In this document: positions 1-6,831 of the stretch, in pieces
How the letters are laid out: each line of letters starts with the position of its first letter
Numbering within the stretch: the first letter of the stretch is position 1
Assembly (NCBI GenBank): GCA_016866585.1
Contig: VGMB01000009.1
Span: 1-14,728, forward strand
Direction of reading: 5' to 3'
DNA from: Chlamydiota bacterium
GTDB taxonomy: Bacteria > Chlamydiota > Chlamydiia > Chlamydiales > Rhabdochlamydiaceae
DNA: 14,728 nucleotides
The notes under the pieces: model-generated
Told to the model about the DNA's origin: nothing
The model's database searches: none
What the model saw: the letters and a program-made list of their open reading frames with translations, nothing else
Made by a program: the position numbers and the translations under genes

Positions 1-1127
1 TTCCACTGGACGTATTCATGCCATCTTGTTTTTTTTATCGGATGGACAAATAACATACGTGTCCACTTTGCCTCTGTTCCGTGAAGAAATACTTTTTTTG
101 CTTTATCGCTGAGATCTTTCCAGGGTGTTGTCACGCTAAAGTGGTTGATTCGGGCTAGGTTGTCATAGATATTTCCATATTTTACTGTGTTGTAAGAGCT
201 TGCTATGTGACAGCAGTCTTCGGAAATACTGAGCTCAGGATCGATTATTTTACTCTCATCGAAATCCTGGGATATACCAAGGCCTTGACAATTAGTGCAC
301 ATACCAGAGGGGTGGTTGAAAGAAAAGTCGCTAGGCTCAAGAGGTCCGTAGGATAGGCCAGATTCCAAGCAATATCCATGCTGAGAGAATAAAGCTTCTT
401 CCTCGGTATCTACGTAGATGATTTTTACTATACCATTTCCGAATTCCAGCGCTGAGGTGATCCCTTCTGTAAGCCTTGTTTTATTTTCCTCATCGGCAGA
501 TAACCGATCTATAATTACATCTATGGTGTGAGATACCTTTCCATCCAATGATATTTCTGAGGATAGATCGACAATTTTGCCGTCGATACGCGCTCTTAGA
601 TATCCTTTTCTTATCAATTCGGAAATGTCTTCCTTAAATTCTCCTTTTTTTTCTTCTGCAAAAGGAGCTAGGATCATGATCCTCTGAGCTTGAGCTTGGG
701 CATATACCTTATCACATATTTGTTTGGTACTCTGAGGAGAGACACCCTTTCCGCTGACAGGACAATGGGGGGTGGCTACCCTGGCGTATAGCACCCTCAT
801 GTAGTCATATACGCCAGTCATCGTTCCGACGGTGCTTCGTGGATTTTTCCCTGTTGTTTTTTGCTCTATAGCAATGGTGGGAGATATCCCTTCGATGTGA
901 TCTGCCTCTGGCTTGGGAAGGTCTTGCATATGTCTACGGGCATACGTAGAAAGAGATTCTATATATCTTCTTTGTCCTTCTGTGTATATGGTGTCGAATG
1001 CTAAGGACGACTTCCCTGATCCTGAGACGCCTGTAAAGACTATAAGTTGGTTTTTTTCAAGTTCTAGATCAACATTTTTTAAGTTATGCACTCGGACGTT
1101 TCTTAATAGAATTTGATCTTTTTCCAT
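1..1127 (-). CDS. uvrA: UvrA, excinuclease ABC subunit A, N-terminal part (partial)
   Basis: DNA-damage recognition ATPase of nucleotide excision repair, which loads UvrB at lesions. I translated 375 codons from the ATG at 1127; the rest lies beyond the window. The frame shows the first ABC ATPase: Walker A GVSGSGKSS at residues 33-41, then the UvrA signature YIESLSTYARR (55-65), and FSFNHPSGMC near 268-277 before the first zinc-binding loop. The second cysteine pair C277-x2-C280 is present, but the first pair reads C253-x2-S256, so one zinc ligand of the usual C-x2-C is replaced by serine. An AAGAG sequence about 10 nt upstream of the ATG could serve as a ribosome binding site. Chlamydial UvrA proteins are known to be roughly double length through internal duplication; that cannot be seen here. 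It diverges from pyk. Family assignment is very secure. Confidence 0.95.
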   Translation of the reverse strand, partial: MEKDQILLRNVRVHNLKNVDLELEKNQLIVFTGVSGSGKSSLAFDTIYTEGQRRYIESLSTYARRHMQDLPKPEADHIEGISPTIAIEQKTTGKNPRSTVGTMTGVYDYMRVLYARVATPHCPVSGKGVSPQSTKQICDKVYAQAQAQRIMILAPFAEEKKGEFKEDISELIRKGYLRARIDGKIVDLSSEISLDGKVSHTIDVIIDRLSADEENKTRLTEGITSALEFGNGIVKIIYVDTEEEALFSQHGYCLESGLSYGPLEPSDFSFNHPSGMCTNCQGLGISQDFDESKIIDPELSISEDCCHIASSYNTVKYGNIYDNLARINHFSVTTPWKDLSDKAKKVFLHGTEAKWTRMLFVHPIKKTRWHEYVQW

Positions 1128-1249
1128 ATGCTGTGTATCTCTTTTTTCCGGTTACAAGAAAATTAATATAATCATTTGCTCTATTAGATTCGATGAATAG
1201 ATTTTTTTAGATGTTGAGAAACTCAGATTCACGATCGTAAAAGTTAGAC

Positions 1250-1480
1250 TTAAGCTGCTGCCGCATACAAAATCAAACTTAGGACCTTGTCAAAATCTAT
1301 AGCCCATAAATGATTGGTTATTTTGAAAACAGCTAGTATTCTTGACAGAACTTATTTCTTGGCCAGTATTTATTGATGCACCAATCCTACATTTAACATG
1401 CTTTTATAACCTGCTTGTTTTAATTTTAAAGGGTTTTTATACTCCGGCTTATAGATGAAGGATTTACTCGTAAGATTTTT
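1250..1480 (-). pseudogene. Possible decayed reading frame (two in-frame stops)
   Basis: Read on the minus strand from 1480, the frame gives 36 sense codons ending in MLNVGLVHQ, a TAA, five codons, a second TAA, then 32 codons ending in WAIDFDKVLSLILYAAAA and a final TAA at 1250-1252. The residue mix (Gly, Val, Ala, Asp, Trp) is richer than expected from random AT-rich sequence. There is no start codon with a ribosome binding site, and I recognise no family. Chance is a serious alternative. Confidence 0.2.
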
Positions 1481-1490
1481 TTAGATTAAA

Positions 1491-1518
1491 TTGTGTAAGT
1501 CGTTTGTTTTTTTATTAT
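1491..1518 (+). promoter_or_regulatory. Candidate sigma-70-type promoter for pyk
   Basis: TTGTGT (1491-1496), a 16-base spacer and TATTAT (1513-1518), the latter one mismatch from TATAAT. Transcription would start near 1525 and leave a leader of about 90 bases before the pyk ATG. A second weak candidate has TTGACA at 1342-1347, a perfect -35, but no good -10 at 16-18 bases. Chosen by eye only. Confidence 0.35.
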
Positions 1519-1614
1519 GATGGTCAAGCTGTTCAACCGAAAAGGTCCTTTATATCTTTATGGAGAGTTCAGATCAAAAGAAGGTACCATTAAAACATTT
1601 TTATTGAGGGTTAG

Positions 1615-3042
1615 ATGTCAATTAGAACAAAAATAATATGCACTATGGGTCCTGCTGTAGCTTCCTATGAAAAAATACTGGAGCTCATAGATGCTGGTAT
1701 GAATGTCGCTAGATTGAATTTTAGCCATGGTACTCATGAAGATCATCTTAAAGTAATCGAGATGCTGAAAAAGGCAAGGGTAGAAAAAAAAGTTCCCCTG
1801 GCCATAATGCTCGACACTAAGGGGCCAGAGATCCGTATTGGCCATGTAAAGCCTGAAGGTATACAGCTAGCAGCAGGACAGAAGCTTAAGCTTGTTAAGA
1901 ATATAGTAGAAGAACGTGATGATATGGTTCAAATGACACCTCATCAAGTTTTTGATACTATTAAAATTGGAACTAAAATTCTTATTGATGATGGATACAT
2001 CATAACACATGTTGTCGATGTAGATTACACAGGTATAACTGTTGAAGTTGAAAATTCAGCCATCTTAAAAAAGAATAAGGGAATAAATATCCCCAATGCT
2101 TCGATAAATTTGCCGGCCATGACACAGCAAGATATTGATGATATAAGTTTTGGATGCAAGAATGGCATTGATATTGTGGCCGCGTCTTTCATTCGTTCTG
2201 AAGACCATGTTGTGGAAATAAAAAAACTTTTGATATCCCAGGGACGTCCAGATGTTATGCTTATAGCAAAAATTGAAAATCCTCAAGGGGTTAGCAATTT
2301 TGAGTCAATCGTTCAGATGGCGGATGGGATCATGGTTGCAAGAGGAGATTTGGGTGTCGAGCTGCCTTTGCAGCAGGTACCGGCTCTGCAAAAAATGATG
2401 ATTAAAAAGTGTTTCTTACACCAAAAGCCTGTTGTAACGGCCACTCAAATGCTTGAGTCGATGATAAAAAATCCACGACCTACCCGTGCTGAGGTCTCTG
2501 ACGTAGCAAATGCCATTTATGATGGTTCATCGGCTGTAATGCTCTCTGGAGAAACCTCTGTAGGACTTTATCCAATAGAAACAGTAAGAATGATGAGAGA
2601 TATTATAAAAGAATCAGAAGCTAATTTAGACTTTGAATCCTTCTCAGTAAGGAGTAAAGGAGGACTTACTGTCGATGTTTCTTCTGCTGTCAGCATGGCT
2701 ACTGCAAAAACAGCGTATAATTTACAGGCAAAGGCTATTTTCGTGTACACACACAGTGGCGTGACGGCAAGGATCCTATCAAAGTGCCATCCTAGTATGC
2801 CTATCTTGGCGTTAAGTTCGAGTATGCAAATATATAATCAAATGTCCATTTTATGGGGAGTTATTCCCATTGAGCCTGAAACTTTACTTACAGAAAAAGA
2901 ATCCTTTAAAAAACTTTGCACCTTTATACTATCTAGGGGGCTTGCACACATCGGGGATCTTGTTATTACAACTTCTGGATCGGCATTTGGTATTAGTGGA
3001 TCGACCAATACGATGAGAGTAGAACGGATAGAAGCCGTCTAG
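1615..3042 (+). CDS. pyk: Pyruvate kinase
   Basis: Last step of glycolysis in the cytoplasm: phosphoenolpyruvate + ADP to pyruvate + ATP. The 475 residues match the usual length (about 470). The start of the TIM barrel is clear (RTKIICTMGPA, then NVARLNFSHG at 30-39), followed by MLDTKGPEIR (65-74). The inserted B domain covers roughly 75-170. The active-site segment has the catalytic lysine K219 and metal ligands E221 (AKIEN) and D245 (RGDLGVELP), and the TATQMLESM / RAEVSDVANA region follows at 275-300. The C-terminal effector domain (about 345-475) ends in the typical STNTMRV. A GAGGG ribosome binding site lies 4 bases before the ATG. Transcribed alone, convergent with the orphan at 3200-3538. 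No key residue is missing. Confidence 0.97.
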   Translation: MSIRTKIICTMGPAVASYEKILELIDAGMNVARLNFSHGTHEDHLKVIEMLKKARVEKKVPLAIMLDTKGPEIRIGHVKPEGIQLAAGQKLKLVKNIVEERDDMVQMTPHQVFDTIKIGTKILIDDGYIITHVVDVDYTGITVEVENSAILKKNKGINIPNASINLPAMTQQDIDDISFGCKNGIDIVAASFIRSEDHVVEIKKLLISQGRPDVMLIAKIENPQGVSNFESIVQMADGIMVARGDLGVELPLQQVPALQKMMIKKCFLHQKPVVTATQMLESMIKNPRPTRAEVSDVANAIYDGSSAVMLSGETSVGLYPIETVRMMRDIIKESEANLDFESFSVRSKGGLTVDVSSAVSMATAKTAYNLQAKAIFVYTHSGVTARILSKCHPSMPILALSSSMQIYNQMSILWGVIPIEPETLLTEKESFKKLCTFILSRGLAHIGDLVITTSGSAFGISGSTNTMRVERIEAV

Positions 3043-3053
3043 ATGCGGTTTTC

Positions 3054-3152
3054 GAGGTGATCCGCAAGAGTTGGTCCAAAAAAAGCACCCTAGAGATCGC
3101 AGAATATGAGGATATTCCAGTAGTTATACGTTCTCAAGGGGCTCTAAGTTAG
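3054..3152 (+). CDS. Possible small reading frame after pyk (hypothetical)
   Basis: A frame open from 2997 to the TAG at 3150-3152 crosses the end of pyk in another register. Its only likely start is GTG at 3054, which would give a 32-residue peptide ending in EDIPVVIRSQGALS. No ribosome binding site precedes the GTG. The residue mix looks protein-like, which could mean a tiny gene, the tail of a lost gene, or chance. I do not recognise it. Confidence 0.15.
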   Translation, partial: EVIRKSWSKKSTLEIAEYEDIPVVIRSQGALS

Positions 3153-3213
3153 CTAAATTAAGTTTTTTTACCATCTAATTGAAAAAATCTTCTTCGTAAT
3201 TAAAAGCTAACTT
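3146..3213. repeat. Inverted repeat at the pyk / orphan convergence, possible bidirectional terminator
   Basis: AAGTTAGCT at 3146-3154 is repeated exactly in inverse at 3205-3213, with a second inner inverted pair (AAGTTTTTTT at 3160-3169 against AAAAAATCTT at 3182-3191, one mismatch). The outer right arm overlaps the last codons of the minus-strand gene ending at 3200. The position between convergent genes suits a terminator for both directions, but the stem is AT-rich and the loop long. Confidence 0.3.
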
Positions 3214-3538
3214 TGCAAAAGTTTTCAATATTATCTATGGCTACATTTACGCATGACTTAATAGCCAATCTTTGCATTTTAGGGTGCATCACGGGGATCT
3301 CTGTAAGATCTATGATTGCATTTTTAAGAAAATGCTTATGATAGTCGATATTGTTGTGATGTTTGTTAATATAACTAAGAATGTGTTCAGCAATCATATC
3401 CAGCTCTTGAACGTTAGGACAGTAGTTATTATTCTTTTCCATCTTTTCAGCAATCGTTGAGAGTGTTGAAAGAATCTTATTTATATCTATGTGCATAGGG
3501 TTATTTTCATCATGACGATAAGGTCTTGCAGTAGCCAT
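3200..3538 (-). CDS. Hypothetical 112-residue histidine-rich protein
   Basis: I do not recognise this protein. It is intact, with an ATG at 3538 preceded by an excellent ribosome binding site (AAAGGAGA, 3543-3550) and a plausible promoter upstream, so I take it as a real gene. The sequence looks mainly helical and soluble: no signal peptide and no membrane segment. It has eight histidines in 112 residues (9, 16, 52, 60, 61, 67, 69, 85), four of them clustered in HHNNIDYHKH at 60-69, and three cysteines (40, 96, 108), so metal binding is possible but unproven. It follows rsmE on the same strand after 82 bases but probably has its own promoter. It could be a lineage-specific regulator or small secreted protein; nothing in the sequence decides this. 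Confidence 0.7.
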   Translation of the reverse strand: MATARPYRHDENNPMHIDINKILSTLSTIAEKMEKNNNYCPNVQELDMIAEHILSYINKHHNNIDYHKHFLKNAIIDLTEIPVMHPKMQRLAIKSCVNVAIDNIENFCKVSF

Positions 3539-3571
3539 ATTATCTCCTTTATTTAGCTTCCACTTAATTTC

Positions 3572-3600
3572 ATTATTAAACTAATTTATTTAAAAATCAA
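3572..3600 (-). promoter_or_regulatory. Candidate promoter for the 112-residue protein
   Basis: On the minus strand TTGATT (3600-3595), a 17-base spacer and AATAAT (3577-3572). The -10 has five and the -35 four of six consensus bases. It lies in the gap after rsmE and would give a leader of about 30 bases carrying the AAAGGAGA ribosome binding site. Confidence 0.4.
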
Positions 3601-3620
3601 ATAAAATGTAATTAATTTGT

Positions 3621-4340
3621 TTAAGATAGTAGCTGAGCTGATATTACAGATAAGCCGGCAATAGCAGCCGTATCTGTCCTTAAGATATTATGGTTTAGGG
3701 TAACGCCTATAAATTTAAGCTTAGATTTAAGGATAGCTGTTTCTGATGGACATAGACCTCTTTCTGGGCCGACCATCCATAGTATGTCTTTTTGTTTTTT
3801 CTCAATAAGGACCGATAGAATGGAAAGGGATTCCTCTTGGGTATCTCCAAATAGACAGCAGAGGTCTAGTACTTCCCATTTATTTAAAGGGGGCATGAAC
3901 TTGATTTCTGGAAGATAGAGCCTGCCACATTGTTTAATCGATGATATTAAGATTTGCTGCATTCTCTGCATTTGGGATGGACTGAGGTCTTTTTTCTCTG
4001 TATGAACTGCAGGGAATAGCCAAATTTCTGTAACACCTAGCTCTGTAGCCTTTTCCACTATATATTCAAGGCGAGCAAGCCTTGGCAATCCTTGTGCTAA
4101 TATAAGTGGATATTGTGGTTTTTCCTCTATTAAAACGTTGTTAATTGTAATTTCAGCCTTTTGTTTATGGAACCTGTTAACAATGGCTTTACCAAGCTTA
4201 CCTTTACCGTTGATAACTTCGATCTCTTCTCCTTCTTTGATCCTCATTACATACTGTAGGTGATGAAGTTCTTGGTCCGTAATAAACAAAGTACTTTGAT
4301 CAATAAGGTCCTCATTAACATAAAATCTATCATTTGGCAT
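3621..4340 (-). CDS. rsmE: 16S rRNA (uracil-1498-N3)-methyltransferase RsmE
   Basis: SPOUT-class methyltransferase that uses S-adenosylmethionine to methylate N3 of U1498 (E. coli numbering) in 16S rRNA of the 30S subunit. The N-terminal PUA-like part has ELHHLQYVMRIKEGEEIEV (24-42). The knotted methyltransferase domain shows EYIVEKATELGVTEIWLF (92-109), the SIKQCGRLYLPEI stretch (134-146), GPERG at 191-195 in place of the more usual GPEGG, and NHNILRTDTAA (216-226), which matches the family's ILRTETA cofactor loop. The length, 239 residues, is normal. The ATG at 4340 overlaps the end of the acyltransferase gene by 11 bases, so the two are probably translated from one message. No transcription terminator is evident after it. 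Confidence 0.92.
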   Translation of the reverse strand: MPNDRFYVNEDLIDQSTLFITDQELHHLQYVMRIKEGEEIEVINGKGKLGKAIVNRFHKQKAEITINNVLIEEKPQYPLILAQGLPRLARLEYIVEKATELGVTEIWLFPAVHTEKKDLSPSQMQRMQQILISSIKQCGRLYLPEIKFMPPLNKWEVLDLCCLFGDTQEESLSILSVLIEKKQKDILWMVGPERGLCPSETAILKSKLKFIGVTLNHNILRTDTAAIAGLSVISAQLLS

Positions 4341-5586
4341 GAAGTAACACCTTTTCTAGTAGCTGATCTATGTTTGTGTTTTGAGAGAGATTAGTGGAAG
4401 TAATTATCTTTCTTAAGTTTAAGACCTGCAGTACAGCTCTTTTTTTGAAATGACTTTCGATGTATTTGTCTTCTGTTAGGTTGATGAGTAGTTTTATTTT
4501 ATAATCATCAACAAAACAGTCTTTGAATGTGTCATATTCTAGATATGTCTCTGTGCTGAGGTTTATCAAGTTTTTATGATGTTTAGGGATCATAAAAAGG
4601 ATATGTTCAGAAGGATAAAATTTGCGAATAATACCAGGTATTTCTTTGAACTGTAGAAGTTGTTCCAGTTTTTCAGGAAAAACTACACAGAGGCTGTCAT
4701 GCCTGTACTTTTTTATAACCCCTCCAGGGAGCTGGCGTTTCCATCTATTATGCTGCCAAAGCCATTGTCCGGGGTTTTCTTTGATCGATTTCTCTAGAAT
4801 CAAAAGAGATTCCTTCATGAGACGAGGCATCTCTTCTTCCATGGGTAGTTCAGTATTAGGCCATATTGGATCTGAGTAAGTTATTACGTATCTACCATTT
4901 TTTCTAAGGGTTGTTGCTACAATAATCGGGCTTTGAGTCCTATATGAAAGGATAGCAGGCATGGGTGATGTGTAAGCAAGTCTTCCTAGAAATAGGCTTG
5001 AAAAACCACTGTCGGGCATTCCTTGATCTCCGACTATGCCTAAAAACTTATGCTGCTTTAGAGCTCTTAGACCCTCTTTGATGGCATTTTTTGGTGGTAC
5101 AATTATTCCGTTAAACTTTTGTCTTATTGATAAAACCCAGTCGTAAAGGTACTTGTTTTTTGTCGGTTTACCGATTGCAACGCCAGGCATTCTAGAGGTG
5201 CCTTCTAAGAATAAAATTTCCCAGTTAGCCTGGTGGCCACAAAAGAAAATTACCCCTTTTTTTTGATTTAAAAGGTCTAAGGCTTTTCCAGGGTTAACAC
5301 ATGTCACAGCATTTTTTATGTTTTTTTCTCTGTAAAACTTAGGATATTCTAAGCATGTAATCATAAGGTTTTGAAAAGACTCTTTAGCGGTCTTTACGAT
5401 TTGCTCGTTACTTAGATGTAGATCTGAGGCTAAGGCTAGGTTGCTAAGCGCCCTCTTGCGGAAGTTTTCAAGAAGGTAATAGGCGCACAGACCAAAAAAG
5501 TTACCAGCCATATGTATGAGGCGGTATGGCATATAGCCGAAGGGAAATGTGATGGCTCTTATCAAAAAATAACTAATCTTATCCAA
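4330..5586 (-). CDS. htrB: LpxL/HtrB-like lipid A acyltransferase with C-terminal extension
   Basis: Predicted inner-membrane transferase that adds a secondary acyl chain to the lipid A precursor. Residues 1-290 match the LpxL/LpxM family: a hydrophobic N-terminus (about 5-40), the catalytic H-x4-E motif GHQANWE (H118, E123), GDQGMP (186-191) and NPGQWLWQHNRWKR (271-284). After this the family normally ends, but here some 120 residues follow (about 295-418) and may form an extra alpha/beta domain. The start is TTG at 5586: an in-frame TGA lies at 5593-5595, no ribosome binding site is visible, and the next in-frame ATG (5532) would remove part of the membrane segment. It overlaps rsmE by 11 bases. 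The same gene order (acyltransferase, cdaR, cdaA) is known from Chlamydia, where this protein is called HtrB. Confidence 0.88.
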   Translation of the reverse strand: MDKISYFLIRAITFPFGYMPYRLIHMAGNFFGLCAYYLLENFRKRALSNLALASDLHLSNEQIVKTAKESFQNLMITCLEYPKFYREKNIKNAVTCVNPGKALDLLNQKKGVIFFCGHQANWEILFLEGTSRMPGVAIGKPTKNKYLYDWVLSIRQKFNGIIVPPKNAIKEGLRALKQHKFLGIVGDQGMPDSGFSSLFLGRLAYTSPMPAILSYRTQSPIIVATTLRKNGRYVITYSDPIWPNTELPMEEEMPRLMKESLLILEKSIKENPGQWLWQHNRWKRQLPGGVIKKYRHDSLCVVFPEKLEQLLQFKEIPGIIRKFYPSEHILFMIPKHHKNLINLSTETYLEYDTFKDCFVDDYKIKLLINLTEDKYIESHFKKRAVLQVLNLRKIITSTNLSQNTNIDQLLEKVLLHAK

Positions 5587-5597
5587 AGTAATTCACT

Positions 5598-5630
5598 AAA
5601 AGTATAAAAAAGGGTTCTTTCTTATACCAA
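5598..5630 (-). promoter_or_regulatory. Hairpin overlapping a candidate acyltransferase promoter
   Basis: GTATAAAAAAG (5602-5612) and CTTTCTTATAC (5617-5627) form an 11-bp stem with a 4-base loop. The only non-Watson-Crick pair is A-C in plus-strand RNA but a permitted G-U in minus-strand RNA, so the hairpin favours the minus strand. TTTT follows it at 5601-5598, as in an intrinsic terminator for the cdaA-cdaR-glycosyltransferase message. The same bases hold a candidate promoter: TTGGTA (5630-5625), 18 bases, TATACT (5606-5601), with transcription starting only about 8 bases before the TTG. It may be terminator, operator or both. Confidence 0.4.
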
Positions 5631-5684
5631 AAAAGTTCAAAAACAGCACGTTAAAAAGTTTTTTTAATCTTAAGTGTATACGTT

Positions 5685-6821
5685 TTATTTTAGAGTCTTC
5701 TCAACCATTTTTGTAAGTTGATTGGGGAAGTCTAGATGCTGGACGCTGCTGCGTATCTTTTGAGAACCAATAGGTGTTTTAGGGTGATCCATAGCTAGTT
5801 GTAGTTGTAATTGAAAGCTTTCTGGATCGGTTAGTTTTTCTATAATCTTTCCGCTTTCCTTGGTCAACACCTCGCTTGCACCATTGAACTTTGATGTGAC
5901 GATAAAAAGTCCCATAGATAGTGCTTCAACTGTGACATTAGCAAAAGGATCGTAGTGAGAGGGGGCTACAAGGGTATCTGCAACTTGATAAAATTTTATC
6001 ATATCTTTTCTTTGGCCAAAGAAGGTGACTTTTTTTCGTAAACCAAGCTGATTGGCAAATTGCTTATATAAATCTGCATTTTTATCGTAACCTATGATGC
6101 TTAAGTGAAATTCTTGGTGCTTCATTAGAGAAAGAGCAAGTAGAAGTTCTTTTAGTCCTTTTCTGCCGTAATTATTACCAATGAAGAGAAATTGATGAAT
6201 CTGAGGATCAAGACCGAGTTCTTTTGCTAAATTAAACTTGGCATCAAATGTGCTCTGGAATGCATCTTGCATCTCAGACCATTCGACTCCATTATGAATG
6301 ACACAAATTTTTTTTGGATCCACATTGTAGTGCGAAAGTATCTCATTTTTTACCATGTGAGAATTTGTAAACAAAAACTTAAGGTTTGGATTCTCAAATG
6401 ACTGTTTTTCTATGGAAAGGATTGACCTATGCAGGGGATTTATTTTAAAGCTTAATGATTTGAGCAGCCCTTCAGACAATTTTCTTCTTTCTAAATAAGC
6501 AGCATGTACACCGTTGCCAGCTCTGATATGAGTTTGTATTTTGTTTCTGTCTAGCCCGAATATGACTTCTGAGGGCTTTTGATGCATAAAATTATGACAA
6601 AATGTTTCAAATTCTTTGATTTTTAACAGCGACAATTTGTTTTTACAACTATAAGAATGGACTCTAATAGAAGGATATATTTTATCTTTAGGAACATCAC
6701 CAGAGGTCAGAAGGGTCACATCGCAGCCACTTTTACAGAAAGCATCAGCAAGCCTGAGGGTGTATTTTTCTAAACCGCCAAGTTGGGAAATCGTGCTTTT
6801 AAGTATAGTTACAGATTTCAT
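5685..6821 (-). CDS. GT4-family glycosyltransferase, WaaG-like
   Basis: Predicted cytoplasmic-face, nucleotide-sugar-dependent transferase acting in LPS core or another glycolipid. From the ATG at 6821 it has 378 residues, normal for GT4. The acceptor domain has the GG loop (QLGGLEKYTLRLADAF, 13-28). The middle segment (about 95-160, including HAAYLERRKL) recalls WaaG, the LPS core glucosyltransferase. The donor domain shows IGNNYGRKGLKELLLAL (214-230) and DPFANVTVEA (291-300), the E-x7-E site with Asp in the first position. I prefer 6821 to the ATG at 6842 because AAGG lies 4 bases before it and the protein then begins MKSVTIL, as the family does; 6842 has no ribosome binding site. It starts 10 bases after the cdaR stop. 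The sugar and acceptor cannot be read from the sequence. Confidence 0.88.
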   Translation of the reverse strand: MKSVTILKSTISQLGGLEKYTLRLADAFCKSGCDVTLLTSGDVPKDKIYPSIRVHSYSCKNKLSLLKIKEFETFCHNFMHQKPSEVIFGLDRNKIQTHIRAGNGVHAAYLERRKLSEGLLKSLSFKINPLHRSILSIEKQSFENPNLKFLFTNSHMVKNEILSHYNVDPKKICVIHNGVEWSEMQDAFQSTFDAKFNLAKELGLDPQIHQFLFIGNNYGRKGLKELLLALSLMKHQEFHLSIIGYDKNADLYKQFANQLGLRKKVTFFGQRKDMIKFYQVADTLVAPSHYDPFANVTVEALSMGLFIVTSKFNGASEVLTKESGKIIEKLTDPESFQLQLQLAMDHPKTPIGSQKIRSSVQHLDFPNQLTKMVEKTLK

Positions 6822-6831
6822 GTTACCTTGT

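Larger units (their letters stand above)
1128..1614. other. Divergent intergenic region between uvrA and pyk
   Basis: This 487-base gap holds no intact gene that I can support and no tRNA-like structure. It must carry the promoters of both neighbours. On the minus strand one frame stays readable from 1480 down to 1250, with two TAA stops at 1370-1372 and 1352-1354. It may be a decayed gene (see findings). A tiny 9-codon frame starting with the ATG at 1455 has no ribosome binding site and I give it no weight. Confidence 0.6.

Noticed and set aside
913..1116. Plus-strand 67-codon frame
   Set aside because: Lies antisense within the conserved start of uvrA; no ribosome binding site and no recognisable product.
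1342..1347. Perfect TTGACA upstream of pyk
   Set aside because: No acceptable -10 lies 16-18 bases downstream; the pair at 1491-1518 is better.
1455..1484. Nine-codon frame that could be a leader peptide
   Set aside because: No ribosome binding site, no repeated regulatory codons and no attenuator hairpin after it.
4622..4879. Plus-strand 85-codon frame
   Set aside because: Mirror of the acyltransferase gene; the minus strand holds the conserved motifs.
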